Of a DNA stretch of 64,000 nt, positions 18,999 to 27,996 are shown in pieces. The notes beneath the pieces are model-generated. The model was not told the origin of the DNA. It ran no database searches and saw only the letters and a list, made by a program, of their open reading frames with translations. The translations under genes were made by a program, and so were the position numbers. How positions within the stretch are numbered: the first letter of the stretch is position 1; each line of letters opens with the position of its first letter. Source of the DNA: Oceanimonas sp052119705 (GTDB taxonomy: Bacteria; Pseudomonadota; Gammaproteobacteria; Enterobacterales; Aeromonadaceae); NCBI RefSeq assembly GCF_052119705.1, contig NZ_JBGQOP010000009.1:1-64000 (forward strand), written 5' to 3'.

Positions 18999-20414
18999 AT
19001 GAGTCAGAACGTATTTCAGTTTATCGATGTGCAACGGGTCGATCCGGCCAAGAAGCCGATCAGCACCCGTAAAATCGAGTTTGTGGAAATCTACGAGCCC
19101 TTCTCCGACAATCAGGTCGAGATGCAGGCCGATCGCTGCCTAGACTGCGGCAACCCTTACTGCGAATGGAAGTGTCCGGTACACAACTATATTCCCAACT
19201 GGCTGAAACTGGCCAACGAGGGCCGCATCTTTGAGGCGGCTGACTTGTGTCATCAAACCAATAGCCTACCCGAGGTGTGCGGCCGGGTGTGCCCGCAAGA
19301 CAGATTATGCGAAGGCGCTTGCACGCTGAACGACGAATTTGGTGCCGTAACTATCGGTAATATCGAAAAATACATTACCGACAAGGCCTTCGAGCTGGGC
19401 TGGCGCCCTGATATGTCTAAGGTAATAAAAACCGATCGCAAGGTGGCGGTGATTGGTGCGGGCCCGGCGGGCTTGGCTTGTGCCGATGTGCTGGCGCGTA
19501 ATGGTGTTACCCCAGTAGTATTTGACCGTTACCCGGAAATTGGCGGCTTGCTGACCTTTGGTATTCCCTCTTTCAAGCTGGAAAAGTCGGTGATGAGCAA
19601 TCGCCGTGAGATTTTCTCCGATATGGGCATAGAGTTTTGCCTCAATACCGAAGTAGGCAAAGACGTCAGTTTTCAGTCGTTGCTTGAGGATTACGATGCG
19701 GTGTTTCTGGCGGTAGGCACCTACAAGTATCTGCGCGGTGGCTTGAGCAACGAAGATGCCGAAGGCGTTTATGATGCGCTGCCATTTTTGATCTCCAACG
19801 CCAATCGGGTACTGGGCTTCGAGAAGCAGGCCTCCGATTACATCGACATGGCCGGCAAGAAAGTCGTGGTGCTGGGCGGTGGTGATACCGCCATGGACTG
19901 TGTACGCACCTCTATTCGTCAAGGTGCCGCTGATGTGCTGTGTGCCTATCGCCGCGACGAAGCCAATATGCCGGGCTCACGCCGCGAGGTGCAAAACGCC
20001 CGCGAAGAAGGGGTGAACTTCATGTTTAACCTGCAGCCGACTGGCGTGCAGGTTGACGCCAACGGCAAAGTCAGCGGCGTCGAGGTGGTGTCCACCCAGC
20101 TGGGCGAGCCCGATGCTAAGGGACGTCGCCGGCCAGAAGCCATCGCGGGCTCCGAGCAAGTGCTGCCCGCCGATGTGGTGATTATGGCGTTCGGGTTTCA
20201 GCCCCACGATCAACCTTGGCTGCAGGAGTTTGGCATAGAGGCCGATCAGTCGGGCCGCATTGTCGCCCCCGAGCAAGCCGAATTCGCCTTTCAAACCAGC
20301 AACGCCAAAATCTTCGCCGGCGGCGACGCGGTACGGGGTTCGGATTTGGTGGTCACCGCCATCGCCGAAGGCCGTAAAGCCGCCGAAGGCATCTTGGACT
20401 ATATCGGGGTATAA
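18999..20414 (+). CDS. gltD: Glutamate synthase small subunit
   Basis: Beta subunit that feeds NADPH electrons through FAD and two 4Fe-4S clusters to GltB. The 471 residues include N-terminal Cys clusters (CLDCGNPYCEWKCP near 46-59; CGRVCPQDRLCEGAC near 90-105), an FAD-binding GAGPAGLACADVL (about 150) and an NADPH-binding VLGGGDTAMDCVRT (about 290). The ATG at 18999 follows AAAGGAAGAG. A GTG one codon earlier is possible. The operon ends at a strong terminator 20 bases downstream. Confidence 0.95.
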   Translation: MSQNVFQFIDVQRVDPAKKPISTRKIEFVEIYEPFSDNQVEMQADRCLDCGNPYCEWKCPVHNYIPNWLKLANEGRIFEAADLCHQTNSLPEVCGRVCPQDRLCEGACTLNDEFGAVTIGNIEKYITDKAFELGWRPDMSKVIKTDRKVAVIGAGPAGLACADVLARNGVTPVVFDRYPEIGGLLTFGIPSFKLEKSVMSNRREIFSDMGIEFCLNTEVGKDVSFQSLLEDYDAVFLAVGTYKYLRGGLSNEDAEGVYDALPFLISNANRVLGFEKQASDYIDMAGKKVVVLGGGDTAMDCVRTSIRQGAADVLCAYRRDEANMPGSRREVQNAREEGVNFMFNLQPTGVQVDANGKVSGVEVVSTQLGEPDAKGRRRPEAIAGSEQVLPADVVIMAFGFQPHDQPWLQEFGIEADQSGRIVAPEQAEFAFQTSNAKIFAGGDAVRGSDLVVTAIAEGRKAAEGILDYIGV

Positions 20415-20434
20415 GCTTGCTTTCCTGCAATGAT

Positions 20435-20460
20435 AGGCCGCTCATCGAGCGGCCTTTTTT
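20435..20460 (+). terminator. Rho-independent terminator of gltBD
   Basis: GGCCGCTC (20436-20443), loop ATC and GAGCGGCC (20447-20454) are followed by TTTTTT (20455-20460). The outer A-T pair extends the stem to 9 bp. Confidence 0.9.
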
Positions 20461-20490
20461 GTAGCAAGTTTGCGATGACAGATTAAAGAC

Positions 20491-20936
20491 TTATTGGCCA
20501 CGGAATACACGGAAAGACACAGAAAGCGAAAATGAAAAAACTAACTTTGAGCTGGTAAGACCTTAAAAATATACCTGATTACCCAGAAAGCTCAGCCATA
20601 TTTCAGTTAATTCAGCATCAATGAATTCAATAAGTTACAGGGGGATGCCCGTCTCCTCTCTTGTAGGTGCCCGTCTCTTCGGCGAAGAGGACTTCGGCAC
20701 GGTTTTGGTTTTATTCTTAAACCTCACAAACAGCCAGCGGAGCTGGCCAGCCGAAGTCCTCTTTATTAAAGAGACGGGCTGCTACAAGTGCTAGCCCCTT
20801 GGCCTTGGAGCCAACCGGGCAGTGAGAAAAAACAAACCCAAACATCGGACATAATGGCTGAGGTTCATAAGTAATCAGGAAAATATAAATGTCTCTTTAT
20901 TCTTGCTCTATGTCCGTGTATTTCGTGGCAAAAACT
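20491..20936. repeat. Dispersed CCACGGAA repeat, copy 1, interrupted by a MITE
   Basis: The left end reads TTGGCCACGGAATACACGG (from 20495). The right end, to about 20936, reads TCCGTGTATTTCGTGGC plus AAAAA, so the ends are imperfect inverted repeats. Related ends occur at 38801-39233 and 61711-61890. Apart from the inserted MITE and its duplicated target, the element is about 130 bp. The 20415-21064 gap between gltD and mtnN otherwise holds only the gltD terminator and the mtnN upstream region. No gene is seen in it. Confidence 0.65.
20574..20879. mobile_element. MITE-like element, copy 1 (306 bp)
   Basis: The left end CCTGATTAC...CTCAGCCAT and the inverted right end share two exact 9-mers at the same spacing, giving terminal inverted repeats of about 28 bp. 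The element is flanked by a perfect 8-bp direct repeat AAAATATA (20566-20573 and 20880-20887), as expected for target-site duplication. There is no coding capacity. The interior contains a long imperfect palindrome (about 20662-20787) bounded by TTGTAG and CTACAA. The transposase that moves it is not identifiable here. Confidence 0.85.
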
Positions 20937-21064
20937 TTCTTTAAAACTTGGTCTCTATTGCAGCTGACAATAAGCATCTGGTGGCGATATTTTATGCCGC
21001 AGTGACGCCGAACGGCTTAGATAGTGATAAACTCTCCCCATTATTTTCGTTGCGAGAGAACCTT

Positions 21065-21763
21065 ATGACTATCGGCATTATTGGCGCCATGGAGCAGGAA
21101 GTTGCCGTACTTCGTGCCAAGCTGGAGAACACCCACACCATTACCGTAGCGGGCTGTGAATTTTATCAAGGCACGCTATCAGGCCAAGATGTAGTGATTA
21201 CGCGCTCGGGTATTGGCAAAGTGGCGGCCAGTGTCGCGACCACCTTATTGCTGGAGCGCTTTTCACCTAAGGCCGTGATTAACACCGGCTCAGCGGGTGG
21301 CTTTGACCCCAACCTTAAAGTGGGTGACGTTATTGTGTCCAGTGAAGTCCGTTTTCACGACGTAGACGTGACCGCCTTCGGTTACGAGATGGGCCAGATG
21401 GCACAACAGCCCGCCGCTTTTATCGCAGACAGCTCGCTGATCGCCTTGGCAGAAGCCTGCCTAGCCGAGCAGAATGACATTAATTCAGCGGTGGGCTTAA
21501 TTTGTACCGGTGATCAGTTTATGCACCGCGAAGATCAGCTGCAAAAGGCCGTCACTCAGTTTCCGCTAATGAAAGCCTGTGATATGGAAGCGGCAGGCAT
21601 TGCCCAAGTTTGCCATCAATTTGGCGTACCTTTTGTGGTCGTGCGCGCGCTGTCTGATATTGCCGGTAAAGAACAAGCCGAGTCGTTTGAGGCATTTTTA
21701 GAAGTGGCGGCAGCGCACTCATCCCTGATGGTGCAAGCCATGCTCGCTCGTTTGCCAAACTAA
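21065..21763 (+). CDS. mtnN: 5'-methylthioadenosine/S-adenosylhomocysteine nucleosidase
   Basis: Hydrolyses MTA and SAH to adenine plus the thioribose, feeding methionine salvage and autoinducer-2 synthesis. The 232 residues start IGIIGAMEQEVAVLR, the hallmark of MTAN. GSAGG near 78, the substrate-binding DMEAAGIAQV near 173 and the catalytic Asp in ALSDIAG near 197 are all present. The ATG at 21065 follows GAGAGAACC. An upstream in-frame extension to 20948 is discarded. A cbiB-like gene and btuF follow closely, as in vibrios. Confidence 0.95.
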   Translation: MTIGIIGAMEQEVAVLRAKLENTHTITVAGCEFYQGTLSGQDVVITRSGIGKVAASVATTLLLERFSPKAVINTGSAGGFDPNLKVGDVIVSSEVRFHDVDVTAFGYEMGQMAQQPAAFIADSSLIALAEACLAEQNDINSAVGLICTGDQFMHREDQLQKAVTQFPLMKACDMEAAGIAQVCHQFGVPFVVVRALSDIAGKEQAESFEAFLEVAAAHSSLMVQAMLARLPN

Positions 21764-21775
21764 GCCACAGCAGCC

Positions 21776-22705
21776 ATGCTAACTCTGTCGCTGCTTGAGC
21801 AGCCTGTTATTTTGCTCACCTTGGGTGTTGTGCTCAGCCTAATACTGCCCGCTACTCGGGTACAACAGCTAATAACCCAAGGGCTGCAGTTGCTGGGTCA
21901 GCGCTTGAATGGCGAGCGTTATAGCCCTCGTTATCTCAAACGGGCCGGCAGCGGCGCGCTGCTATGCTTGCTGCTGCCGCTGGTCGCCACTTATTGGGCG
22001 CTGGCGGTGTTAGCTCCTTGGCCACATTTACTCGAGCCGTTATTACTGTGGTGCTGTTTGGACATGGGGCGGCTCAGCCGAGCGCTACCCACTTGCATGC
22101 GTAATAGCGTAGATAACAGACCCTTAGCGCGCTTGGCGCTGTCGCCTTTATGCTTGCGCCAAACCGACCCCTTGTCGCCCTTAGGTTTGTATAAAACGCT
22201 GGCCGAGGTGACAATACTGCGCCTTGCTGCCGATTTTGCGTTATTGGTTTGGTATTTAGTAGCCGGTATTTACGCCGCACTACTGTTTGGGGTGTTACGT
22301 TACGCGGCGCAAGCTTGGCCCCATAAACTAGTGGCATGGCGCGCCTTTGGCTGGTTTCCCTCCTTGGCTTATCGCACGCTGGCTTGGCTACCCTTTCAAA
22401 TGTTTGCGTTCAGTTTACTGATTTATCCGGGATCAATACGCGCCATTAAGGCTTGGCCTCAAGGCCGATTATGGGCGTTTGCCGCCAGTGGTCGGTTATT
22501 AGCCGTGGTGGCCGGAGGCGTAAATGTAGGACTCGGGGGCCCGAGGCGTTATACGGACGCCACCGATTACTACCCTAAATTAGGCAGCCAGCTATATATT
22601 AATGAGGCCGCTACCCGCGCTATTTTATGGCGACTGGTCATCGCCTTATTATTTTGGTTATCGATCGCCTGGGCCTTAATGCTTATTCCTTTATTAAATG
22701 GTTAA
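21776..22705 (+). CDS. CbiB/CobD-family cobalamin biosynthesis membrane protein
   Basis: Integral membrane protein of 309 residues with at least four hydrophobic segments, resembling adenosylcobinamide-phosphate synthase (CbiB/CobD), which attaches the aminopropanol arm. Supporting features are TDPLSPLGLYKTLAEVTILRLA-type sequence, GPRRYTDATDYYPKLG near 257-272 and a terminal membrane helix. It is divergent from bona fide CbiB, so the reaction is not certain. Position between mtnN and btuF links it to B12 handling. Confidence 0.7.
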   Translation: MLTLSLLEQPVILLTLGVVLSLILPATRVQQLITQGLQLLGQRLNGERYSPRYLKRAGSGALLCLLLPLVATYWALAVLAPWPHLLEPLLLWCCLDMGRLSRALPTCMRNSVDNRPLARLALSPLCLRQTDPLSPLGLYKTLAEVTILRLAADFALLVWYLVAGIYAALLFGVLRYAAQAWPHKLVAWRAFGWFPSLAYRTLAWLPFQMFAFSLLIYPGSIRAIKAWPQGRLWAFAASGRLLAVVAGGVNVGLGGPRRYTDATDYYPKLGSQLYINEAATRAILWRLVIALLFWLSIAWALMLIPLLNG

Positions 22706-22712
22706 TGGACTC

Positions 22713-23588
22713 ATGACGATTAATATGAAGCCTAAAACCGCTTGGTTTTATTCGCTCTTTATCACCGCATTACTTTGCACAGCGGCTAACGCAACGGCTC
22801 AAGTTACCGCCCTTAGTCCCGAAACCAAGCCTGCCCAACGCATTATTAGCTTGGCGCCACACATTACCGAACTGCTGTTTGCCATAGGTGCCGGTGGACA
22901 AGTGGTCGCCATCGACGATGCCAGCGATTATCCCGCCGCCGCCAAGACCTTGCCCAAGGTCGCCAACTATAGGTCGCTTAATACCGAGCGTATCTTGGCG
23001 TTGTCGCCAGACTTGATTGTGGCTTGGGGCTCGGCCCAGAGCCAAGTGGTGCAACCGCTGGTGCAGTTAGGTATGTCGGTGTTTTTTTCGGCGCCTGCTA
23101 CTTTCGCGGATTTAAGCACAGAGCTTGAGCAATTAGGTGAGTTAACCGGCCATCAAGCACAAGCTGGCGTCGTTATCAAAGAATATGAGCAAGAGCTGGG
23201 TGAGCTGAAACTCCAGTATCAAGACCGCACGCCGCTGACGGTATTTTATCAAATCGCCGAAGTGCCCCTTATGTCTGCCAATGGCAGTACTTGGATGAGC
23301 CAAGCGGTGACCTTGTGTGGTGGCGTGAATATCATGGAAGACAGCCTTGCGCCCTACCCGCAAGTGAACGCCGAGCAAGTGTTGGCGCAAAATCCAGACG
23401 TGATAGTGGCCGCAGATAATGCGGAGCTTCGCCACTGGCAACAATGGCCGGCGCTGCAAGCCGTGGCCAATCGGCAATTACTGACGGTGGATGCCAACTT
23501 GATGCATCGTTTTACCACCCGCACCACCCAAGGCATTCGCCAACTTTGCGAGCAAATGGATAAAGTGCGCCACGCACACGCTTCCTAA
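22713..23588 (+). CDS. btuF: Vitamin B12 ABC transporter substrate-binding protein
   Basis: Periplasmic binding protein of class III that passes cobalamin to BtuCD. The protein starts with a signal peptide (hydrophobic WFYSLFITALL, cleavage near ANATA) and continues with ISLAPHITELLFAIGAGGQVV, a typical BtuF N-terminus. The ATG at 22713 avoids overlap with the upstream gene. ATGs at 22698 and 22725 are alternatives, since no strong ribosome site separates them. btuC and btuD are not in the window. Confidence 0.85.
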   Translation: MTINMKPKTAWFYSLFITALLCTAANATAQVTALSPETKPAQRIISLAPHITELLFAIGAGGQVVAIDDASDYPAAAKTLPKVANYRSLNTERILALSPDLIVAWGSAQSQVVQPLVQLGMSVFFSAPATFADLSTELEQLGELTGHQAQAGVVIKEYEQELGELKLQYQDRTPLTVFYQIAEVPLMSANGSTWMSQAVTLCGGVNIMEDSLAPYPQVNAEQVLAQNPDVIVAADNAELRHWQQWPALQAVANRQLLTVDANLMHRFTTRTTQGIRQLCEQMDKVRHAHAS

Positions 23589-23656
23589 TTGAGTTCATTT
23601 CGGCGCCTCTATACAATAGCGCTGTTTTTTTAACTCTTTTTATAAGGTAACCGTGA

Positions 23657-24286
23657 ATGCAGCCCTTGGTTGAGTCGGTGTTTTACTGGAGTGATCTGTT
23701 TGGCACCGCTGTGTTCGCGTTTTCCGGAGTGCTGGTGGCTGGGCGCTTGCGCATGGACGGCTTTGGCGTCATCGTACTGGCCGCCGTAACCGCCATCGGC
23801 GGCGGTACCATTCGCGACCTTATTATCGGCGCCGATAAGGTATTTTGGACCGAAAATACTTTATACCTGTGGGTGATCTTAGCCACCGCCTTATTAGGCC
23901 AATACATAGCCAAACTACCTCGACGCCTACCTTGGTATATATTGCCGCTAGCCGATGCCTTTGGTTTAGCCATTTTTACCATTATTGGCACCGAAAAAGC
24001 CTTGAGTCACGGCACTTCAGGCATGGTGGCGGTAGTGATGGGCGTGATCACAGGCGTGGCGGGCGGCATGATCCGCGATGTGTTAGCTCGCGAAATTCCC
24101 ATGGTGTTGCAGCGTGAAATTTACGCCACCGCCTGCATCTTGGGCGGCATACTCTACACTGGCTCCTTAGCGCTGGGTATCACGCCGCTATTGGCCACCT
24201 TACTGGGCATGTCAGGCACCTTTATCTTGCGCATCGCCGCCATTCGTTGGCACCTGTCGCTACCCGCGTTTTCGTTGAATCGCTGA
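23657..24286 (+). CDS. yadS: TRIC-family (UPF0126) membrane protein, YadS-like
   Basis: Inner-membrane protein of 209 residues with about seven hydrophobic helices. It consists of two copies of the TRIC repeat, each with a glycine-rich kink followed by Arg-Asp: AIGGGTIRDLIIG (about 47-59) and GVAGGMIRDVLAR (about 132-144). Bacterial members form trimeric cation channels. The cellular role is unclear. E. coli has yadS beside btuF, as here. The stop codon TGA is the first three bases of a (TGAGGCG)4 array. Confidence 0.8.
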   Translation: MQPLVESVFYWSDLFGTAVFAFSGVLVAGRLRMDGFGVIVLAAVTAIGGGTIRDLIIGADKVFWTENTLYLWVILATALLGQYIAKLPRRLPWYILPLADAFGLAIFTIIGTEKALSHGTSGMVAVVMGVITGVAGGMIRDVLAREIPMVLQREIYATACILGGILYTGSLALGITPLLATLLGMSGTFILRIAAIRWHLSLPAFSLNR

Positions 24287-24311
24287 GGCGTGAGGCGTGA
24301 GGCGTGAGGCG
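24284..24311 (+). repeat. Heptad array (TGAGGCG)4
   Basis: Four perfect tandem copies of TGAGGCG begin at the yadS stop codon. The facing array at 24444-24471 lies on the other side of the shared terminator. A 7-bp unit starting with TGA puts a stop in all three forward frames within three units. Confidence 0.9.
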
Positions 24312-24361
24312 AAATTTTAAACACGCTATTAGGATGTGTAACAAGATTTGTGGCGCAAAGT

Positions 24362-24393
24362 AAAAAGGCCTCCTTTATCAGGAGGCCTTTTTT
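24362..24393. terminator. Bidirectional terminator between yadS and tyrS
   Basis: AAAAAGGCCTCC (24362-24373) pairs with GGAGGCCTTTTT (24381-24392) around a 7-base loop, with an A-tract on one side and a T-tract on the other. It can act in both directions for these convergent genes. Confidence 0.9.
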
Positions 24394-24443
24394 GTGCTTA
24401 GGCGTAAAAGAATAACATCTCCGTCTACAAATTCGGTGTGTTA

Positions 24444-24471
24444 CTCCTCACTATTTACCCCTCACTCCTCA
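24444..24471 (-). repeat. Heptad array at the tyrS 3' end
   Basis: Read on the minus strand from 24471: TGAGGAG, TGAGGGG, TAAATAG, TGAGGAG. It begins 3 bases after the tyrS stop codon and each unit opens with a stop codon. Confidence 0.8.
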
Positions 24472-24474
24472 CAC

Positions 24475-25671
24475 TCAAGCCAAGGTCACCTTAGCGAACT
24501 TGCGCTTGCCCACTTGATACACGGCTGTACCAGCAGTCACCAGCAACTTACCGTCTTCCAGCTTATCGCCATCCACCTTAACCGCGCCTTGTTTGATCAT
24601 GCGCAGCGCTTCCGAGGTGGAAGCCACTAAACCGGCCTCTTTCAACAGATTAGCGATGGCCATACCTTCCGCTTCCACACTTAGGGTCACTTCTGGTAAA
24701 TCATCAGGAATGGCGTTCTTCTGAAAACGATTCACGAAGTCTTGGTGCGCCTGTTCTGCGGCATCAGCGTCGTGATAACGGCTGATGATTTCCTTGGCCA
24801 GCAAGATTTTAATGTCGCGCGGGTTGGTGCCCTCGGCCACTTGTTGCTTGAGGCCGGCGATCTCATCCAAGCTCAAACGAGATAAGAGCTCGAAGTAGCG
24901 CCACATGATTTCATCAGACAGCGACATGATTTTGCCGAACATTTCGCTCGGCGCTTCATCCACGCCTATGTAGTTATTCGCAGACTTAGACATTTTTTTC
25001 ACGCCGTCTAGGCCTTCTAACAACGGCATGGTAATCACCACTTGTGCCGGCTGGCCCGCGTCTTTTTGCAGCTCACGGCCCATCAAGAGATTGAACTTTT
25101 GGTCGGTGCCGCCCAGCTCAATGTCGGCTTTTAATGCCACCGAGTCATAGCCTTGTAACAAGGGATACATAAATTCATGAATGGCAATCGACTGGCCACC
25201 GGCGTAGCGCTTCTTAAAGTCGTCGCGCTCTAACATACGCGCTACCGTCAACTTAGAGGCCAATTTAATCATGCCGGTGGCGCCCAACTCGCCTAACCAA
25301 CTGGAGTTGTACACGATTTGGGTTTTATCGGCGTCAAGCACCTTAAAGGCTTGCTCGGCATAGGTTTTAGCGTTGTCGGCCACTTGCTCCGCCGTCAGCG
25401 GCGGGCGGGTGCTGTTCTTACCGCTAGGGTCACCCACTTGGGCGGTAAAATCGCCAATCAGCAATAACACGTCATGACCTAAGTCTTGAAACTGACGCAG
25501 TTTATTGAGGATCACAGTGTGACCTAAATGAATATCGGGAGCGGTAGGATCCATGCCCAATTTAACGCGTAACGGCCGACCTAGCTTTAACTTAGCCACC
25601 AGCTCTTCTTCAACCAAAATCTCTTCTACACCGCGCTTAATTTCCGCCAGTGCCGTTTCTAGCTCGGACAT
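24475..25671 (-). CDS. tyrS: Tyrosyl-tRNA synthetase
   Basis: Class I aminoacyl-tRNA synthetase charging tRNA-Tyr, 398 residues. The HIGH-type motif is IHLGHTVILNKL (about 48) and the KMSKS motif is KKMSKSANNY (about 228). A C-terminal S4 RNA-binding domain (about 335-395) has LLKEAGLVASTSEALRMI-type sequence and ends VGKRKFAKV. It matches the TyrRS subgroup (TyrZ-like) with HLGH. Transcribed divergently from the endopeptidase gene, with 186 bases between them. Confidence 0.95.
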   Translation of the reverse strand: MSELETALAEIKRGVEEILVEEELVAKLKLGRPLRVKLGMDPTAPDIHLGHTVILNKLRQFQDLGHDVLLLIGDFTAQVGDPSGKNSTRPPLTAEQVADNAKTYAEQAFKVLDADKTQIVYNSSWLGELGATGMIKLASKLTVARMLERDDFKKRYAGGQSIAIHEFMYPLLQGYDSVALKADIELGGTDQKFNLLMGRELQKDAGQPAQVVITMPLLEGLDGVKKMSKSANNYIGVDEAPSEMFGKIMSLSDEIMWRYFELLSRLSLDEIAGLKQQVAEGTNPRDIKILLAKEIISRYHDADAAEQAHQDFVNRFQKNAIPDDLPEVTLSVEAEGMAIANLLKEAGLVASTSEALRMIKQGAVKVDGDKLEDGKLLVTAGTAVYQVGKRKFAKVTLA

Positions 25672-25857
25672 GACAACTTTACTCCTGTGCTGTGCACCTA
25701 AATAGCGATTTTGAACATCCAGTCAAAGACGCTCGCTGTTCGAAATGGCTATGTAGACAAACCAAACAAAATAAGGCGAGCATATTACTGGAATGGCAGA
25801 TAAATTGGAAAGCCTGTAAAATCTTTCATACTTTCAAGGAAGAGCATTAGGCCCCTC

Positions 25858-27162
25858 ATGATTAGACGCTTCAAACAACTTCCACGCCCCCATAAGGTGG
25901 CGATTTCGGTATTGAGTGTAATGGTTGGATTGCTGTCGTTCGCGCCTTCTGAAACCGCCCTAGCCGGGCGCGCCCAGGCTGAACATGAGCTTGTTACCCA
26001 CATTGTCGGTGAGCGCCAGCCTCTGGCCTTAGAACTCAACATAGAAGAGTCGGCAGAGCTAGACACACAACCACTGACTCGCGAACGCACCATCACAGTA
26101 CGCAGTGGCGATACCTTGTCCGCCATCTTTGCCCGCAGCGGCCTGCCCTCTCAGCTGGTGCATGATATTAACCAGCTCAAGGGCGCCGGTGAGGAGCTGG
26201 CAAAACTCTATCCTGGCAAGCAGCTGAATGTTACCTTGGATGAAGACAACGCCTTTAGCAGTTTGCGTTATCCATTGGATGACAGCCGTACCCTGCTGAT
26301 TAGCCAAACGGCGACTGGCTTGAGCTCAAAAATTGACAGCGAAGAGCTGGAGTTGCGCACCGAATTTGCCCAAGCCACGGTAAGTTCTAACTTTTGGAAC
26401 GCTGCCGCCAGTGCCGGCCTCACGCCCAATCAAATCATGAGTTTGGCCGGTATGTTTGCCTGGGACGTGGATTTTGCCTTGGACATTCGCGCCAACGACA
26501 GCTTTACCGTTTTGTATGAGCAGCATTTTAAAGACGGCATTTTAGTCAATTCCGGTAATATTTTAGCCGCAGCCTTTACCAACCAAGGCAAGGTATATAA
26601 CGCCATACGCCATAAAGACGGTAATTATTATTCGCCAGAAGGCCGCTATATGCGCAAGAGTTTCTTGCGGGCCCCAGTCAACTTTTCGCACATTAGCTCT
26701 AACTTTAATCCGCGCCGCCTGCATCCGGTCACGGGTCAAATCAAAGCCCATCGCGGTATCGATTATGCAGCACGCACCGGCACGCCGGTTGTGGCTGCCG
26801 GCGGGGGCCTGGTGTTGGAGTCTGGCTTTAGCCCGTTTAATGGCAACTATGTGGTGATCCGCCACGACAGCACCTACATCACCAAATATTTGCACTTACA
26901 TAAGCGCATGGTGAATAGAGGCGAAAAGGTAAAACAAGAACAACAAATTGGTACCGTGGGCGCCACCGGTCGAGTAACCGGACCACATTTGCATTATGAG
27001 TTCTTGGTCAACGGCGTGCACAAAGACCCGAAAACGGTCGATATGCCTCAAGCCGCCGTATTATCACCAGCCGAATTAGCCAGCTTTAAACCCCAGGCTA
27101 ACCGCCTGATGGCACAGCTGAATAAGGTGAGTGACATTATGTTGGCGAGCAATAACGAGTAG
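25858..27162 (+). CDS. mepM: Murein DD-endopeptidase, MepM-like (M23)
   Basis: Cell-wall hydrolase that cuts peptide cross-links for peptidoglycan expansion. The 434 residues have an N-terminal membrane anchor (about 14-32), a LysM/OapA-like region with VRSGDTLSAIFARSGL (about 81-96), and a C-terminal M23 domain. The zinc ligands are in HPVTGQIKAHRGIDYA (H, D) and HLHYEF, with HLHKRM between them. Sequence and order resemble YebA/MepM of E. coli. It ends next to a small hairpin of the heptad family. Confidence 0.9.
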   Translation: MIRRFKQLPRPHKVAISVLSVMVGLLSFAPSETALAGRAQAEHELVTHIVGERQPLALELNIEESAELDTQPLTRERTITVRSGDTLSAIFARSGLPSQLVHDINQLKGAGEELAKLYPGKQLNVTLDEDNAFSSLRYPLDDSRTLLISQTATGLSSKIDSEELELRTEFAQATVSSNFWNAAASAGLTPNQIMSLAGMFAWDVDFALDIRANDSFTVLYEQHFKDGILVNSGNILAAAFTNQGKVYNAIRHKDGNYYSPEGRYMRKSFLRAPVNFSHISSNFNPRRLHPVTGQIKAHRGIDYAARTGTPVVAAGGGLVLESGFSPFNGNYVVIRHDSTYITKYLHLHKRMVNRGEKVKQEQQIGTVGATGRVTGPHLHYEFLVNGVHKDPKTVDMPQAAVLSPAELASFKPQANRLMAQLNKVSDIMLASNNE

Positions 27163-27167
27163 AAAAG

Positions 27168-27200
27168 GTGTGGCGTGAGGGTAACACTCACGCCTAACAC
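27168..27200. repeat. Inverted repeat with GTGAGG motif
   Basis: GGCGTGAG (27172-27179) is perfectly complementary to CTCACGCC (27187-27194), with GTGT and ACAC extending the arms. It sits between the convergent mepM and HIT genes and shares the GTGAGG core of the heptad arrays. It may form a weak terminator. Confidence 0.6.
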
Positions 27201-27207
27201 TGCACGC

Positions 27208-27633
27208 TTACGCCGCAGTGAAGCCGACTAGCGCCTTTAAGCGGCCTTGCCACCCGCTTATTTGCTCGTCAGGTGCATCATAAGCTAAGGCGGGATGCTT
27301 GCCCCAAATTGGCGCAGGCCACGCGGCATCGCTGCTAAAGCGCGCCACATGATGCACATGCAACTGCGCCACCATATTGCCCAAGGCGGCTACGTTTATC
27401 TTCTGCGCGCTCAATTCACTTTCCAACAAGGCCGCTACCGCACAAGACTCACGCATCAGCTGTTGCTGATCCTGCTCGCTTAAGTGATGGATTTCACGCA
27501 GCTCGGCGCGCTTAGGCACCAAAATCAACCACGGATATTGACGGTCGTTCGCCAGTAACACCAAACACAAGGGCAGCTCACCCAAGAGCAAGCTATCGGC
27601 CACTAATTGCGGGTGTAAGCAAAACTCGCTCAT
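27208..27633 (-). CDS. HIT-domain protein
   Basis: Histidine triad superfamily protein, 141 residues. The triad LHVHHVARF (about 92-100) fits the H-x-H-x-H nucleotide hydrolase/transferase signature, and LILVPKR and LAND segments fit the fold. Members usually hydrolyse nucleoside phosphoramidates or dinucleotides. The substrate here is unknown. The start codon overlaps the glutaredoxin stop as ATGA, so the two are probably coupled. Confidence 0.85.
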   Translation of the reverse strand: MSEFCLHPQLVADSLLLGELPLCLVLLANDRQYPWLILVPKRAELREIHHLSEQDQQQLMRESCAVAALLESELSAQKINVAALGNMVAQLHVHHVARFSSDAAWPAPIWGKHPALAYDAPDEQISGWQGRLKALVGFTAA

Positions 27634-27956
27634 TTAAGCACGGCCGCGTGCAAGCGCAGATAAGCAATAATATCTGCGGATTCATACAACCAAAAAAATT
27701 GACCGGGCTCAGACTCAATGCGCAGGCAAGGCACCATGCGCTGGCCGCCACCATGCATCAAAGCTTGTAAGTGTTCGGGCTGATTAATATCACACTCTTG
27801 AATCGCCAGGCCCAGCTCGTTAATGACACTTTTTACCCGCTCGCAATAGGGGCACCAGTCTTTTTCATACAGGGCTAATTGCGCCGCACTCTCGACGATA
27901 GGCGCGGCCGAATTTGACTCGGGCGACAAGTCTTTAAACCAATCAAGTACTGACAT
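27630..27956 (-). CDS. Glutaredoxin-family protein
   Basis: Small thiol-redox protein of 108 residues. The thioredoxin-like fold starts at ALYEKDWCPYCERVKSVI, with the CPYC active site near residues 35-38, and cis-Pro is in MVPCLRIE. The ending YESADIIAYLRLH resembles a GST N-terminal or fused glutaredoxin domain. The ATG at 27956 follows GAGAGGTG. The earlier ATG at 27971 lacks a site. It precedes a HIT gene and follows erpA. Confidence 0.8.
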   Translation of the reverse strand: MSVLDWFKDLSPESNSAAPIVESAAQLALYEKDWCPYCERVKSVINELGLAIQECDINQPEHLQALMHGGGQRMVPCLRIESEPGQFFWLYESADIIAYLRLHAAVLK

Positions 27957-27996
27957 AAGCACACCTCTCAATTAAGGGCTTAAACGTCTATAAGAA

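Noticed and set aside
20604..20850. Small genes inside the MITE copies
   Set aside because: Only short frames interrupted by stops exist, without ribosome sites, and the two copies differ by indels that break any shared frame.
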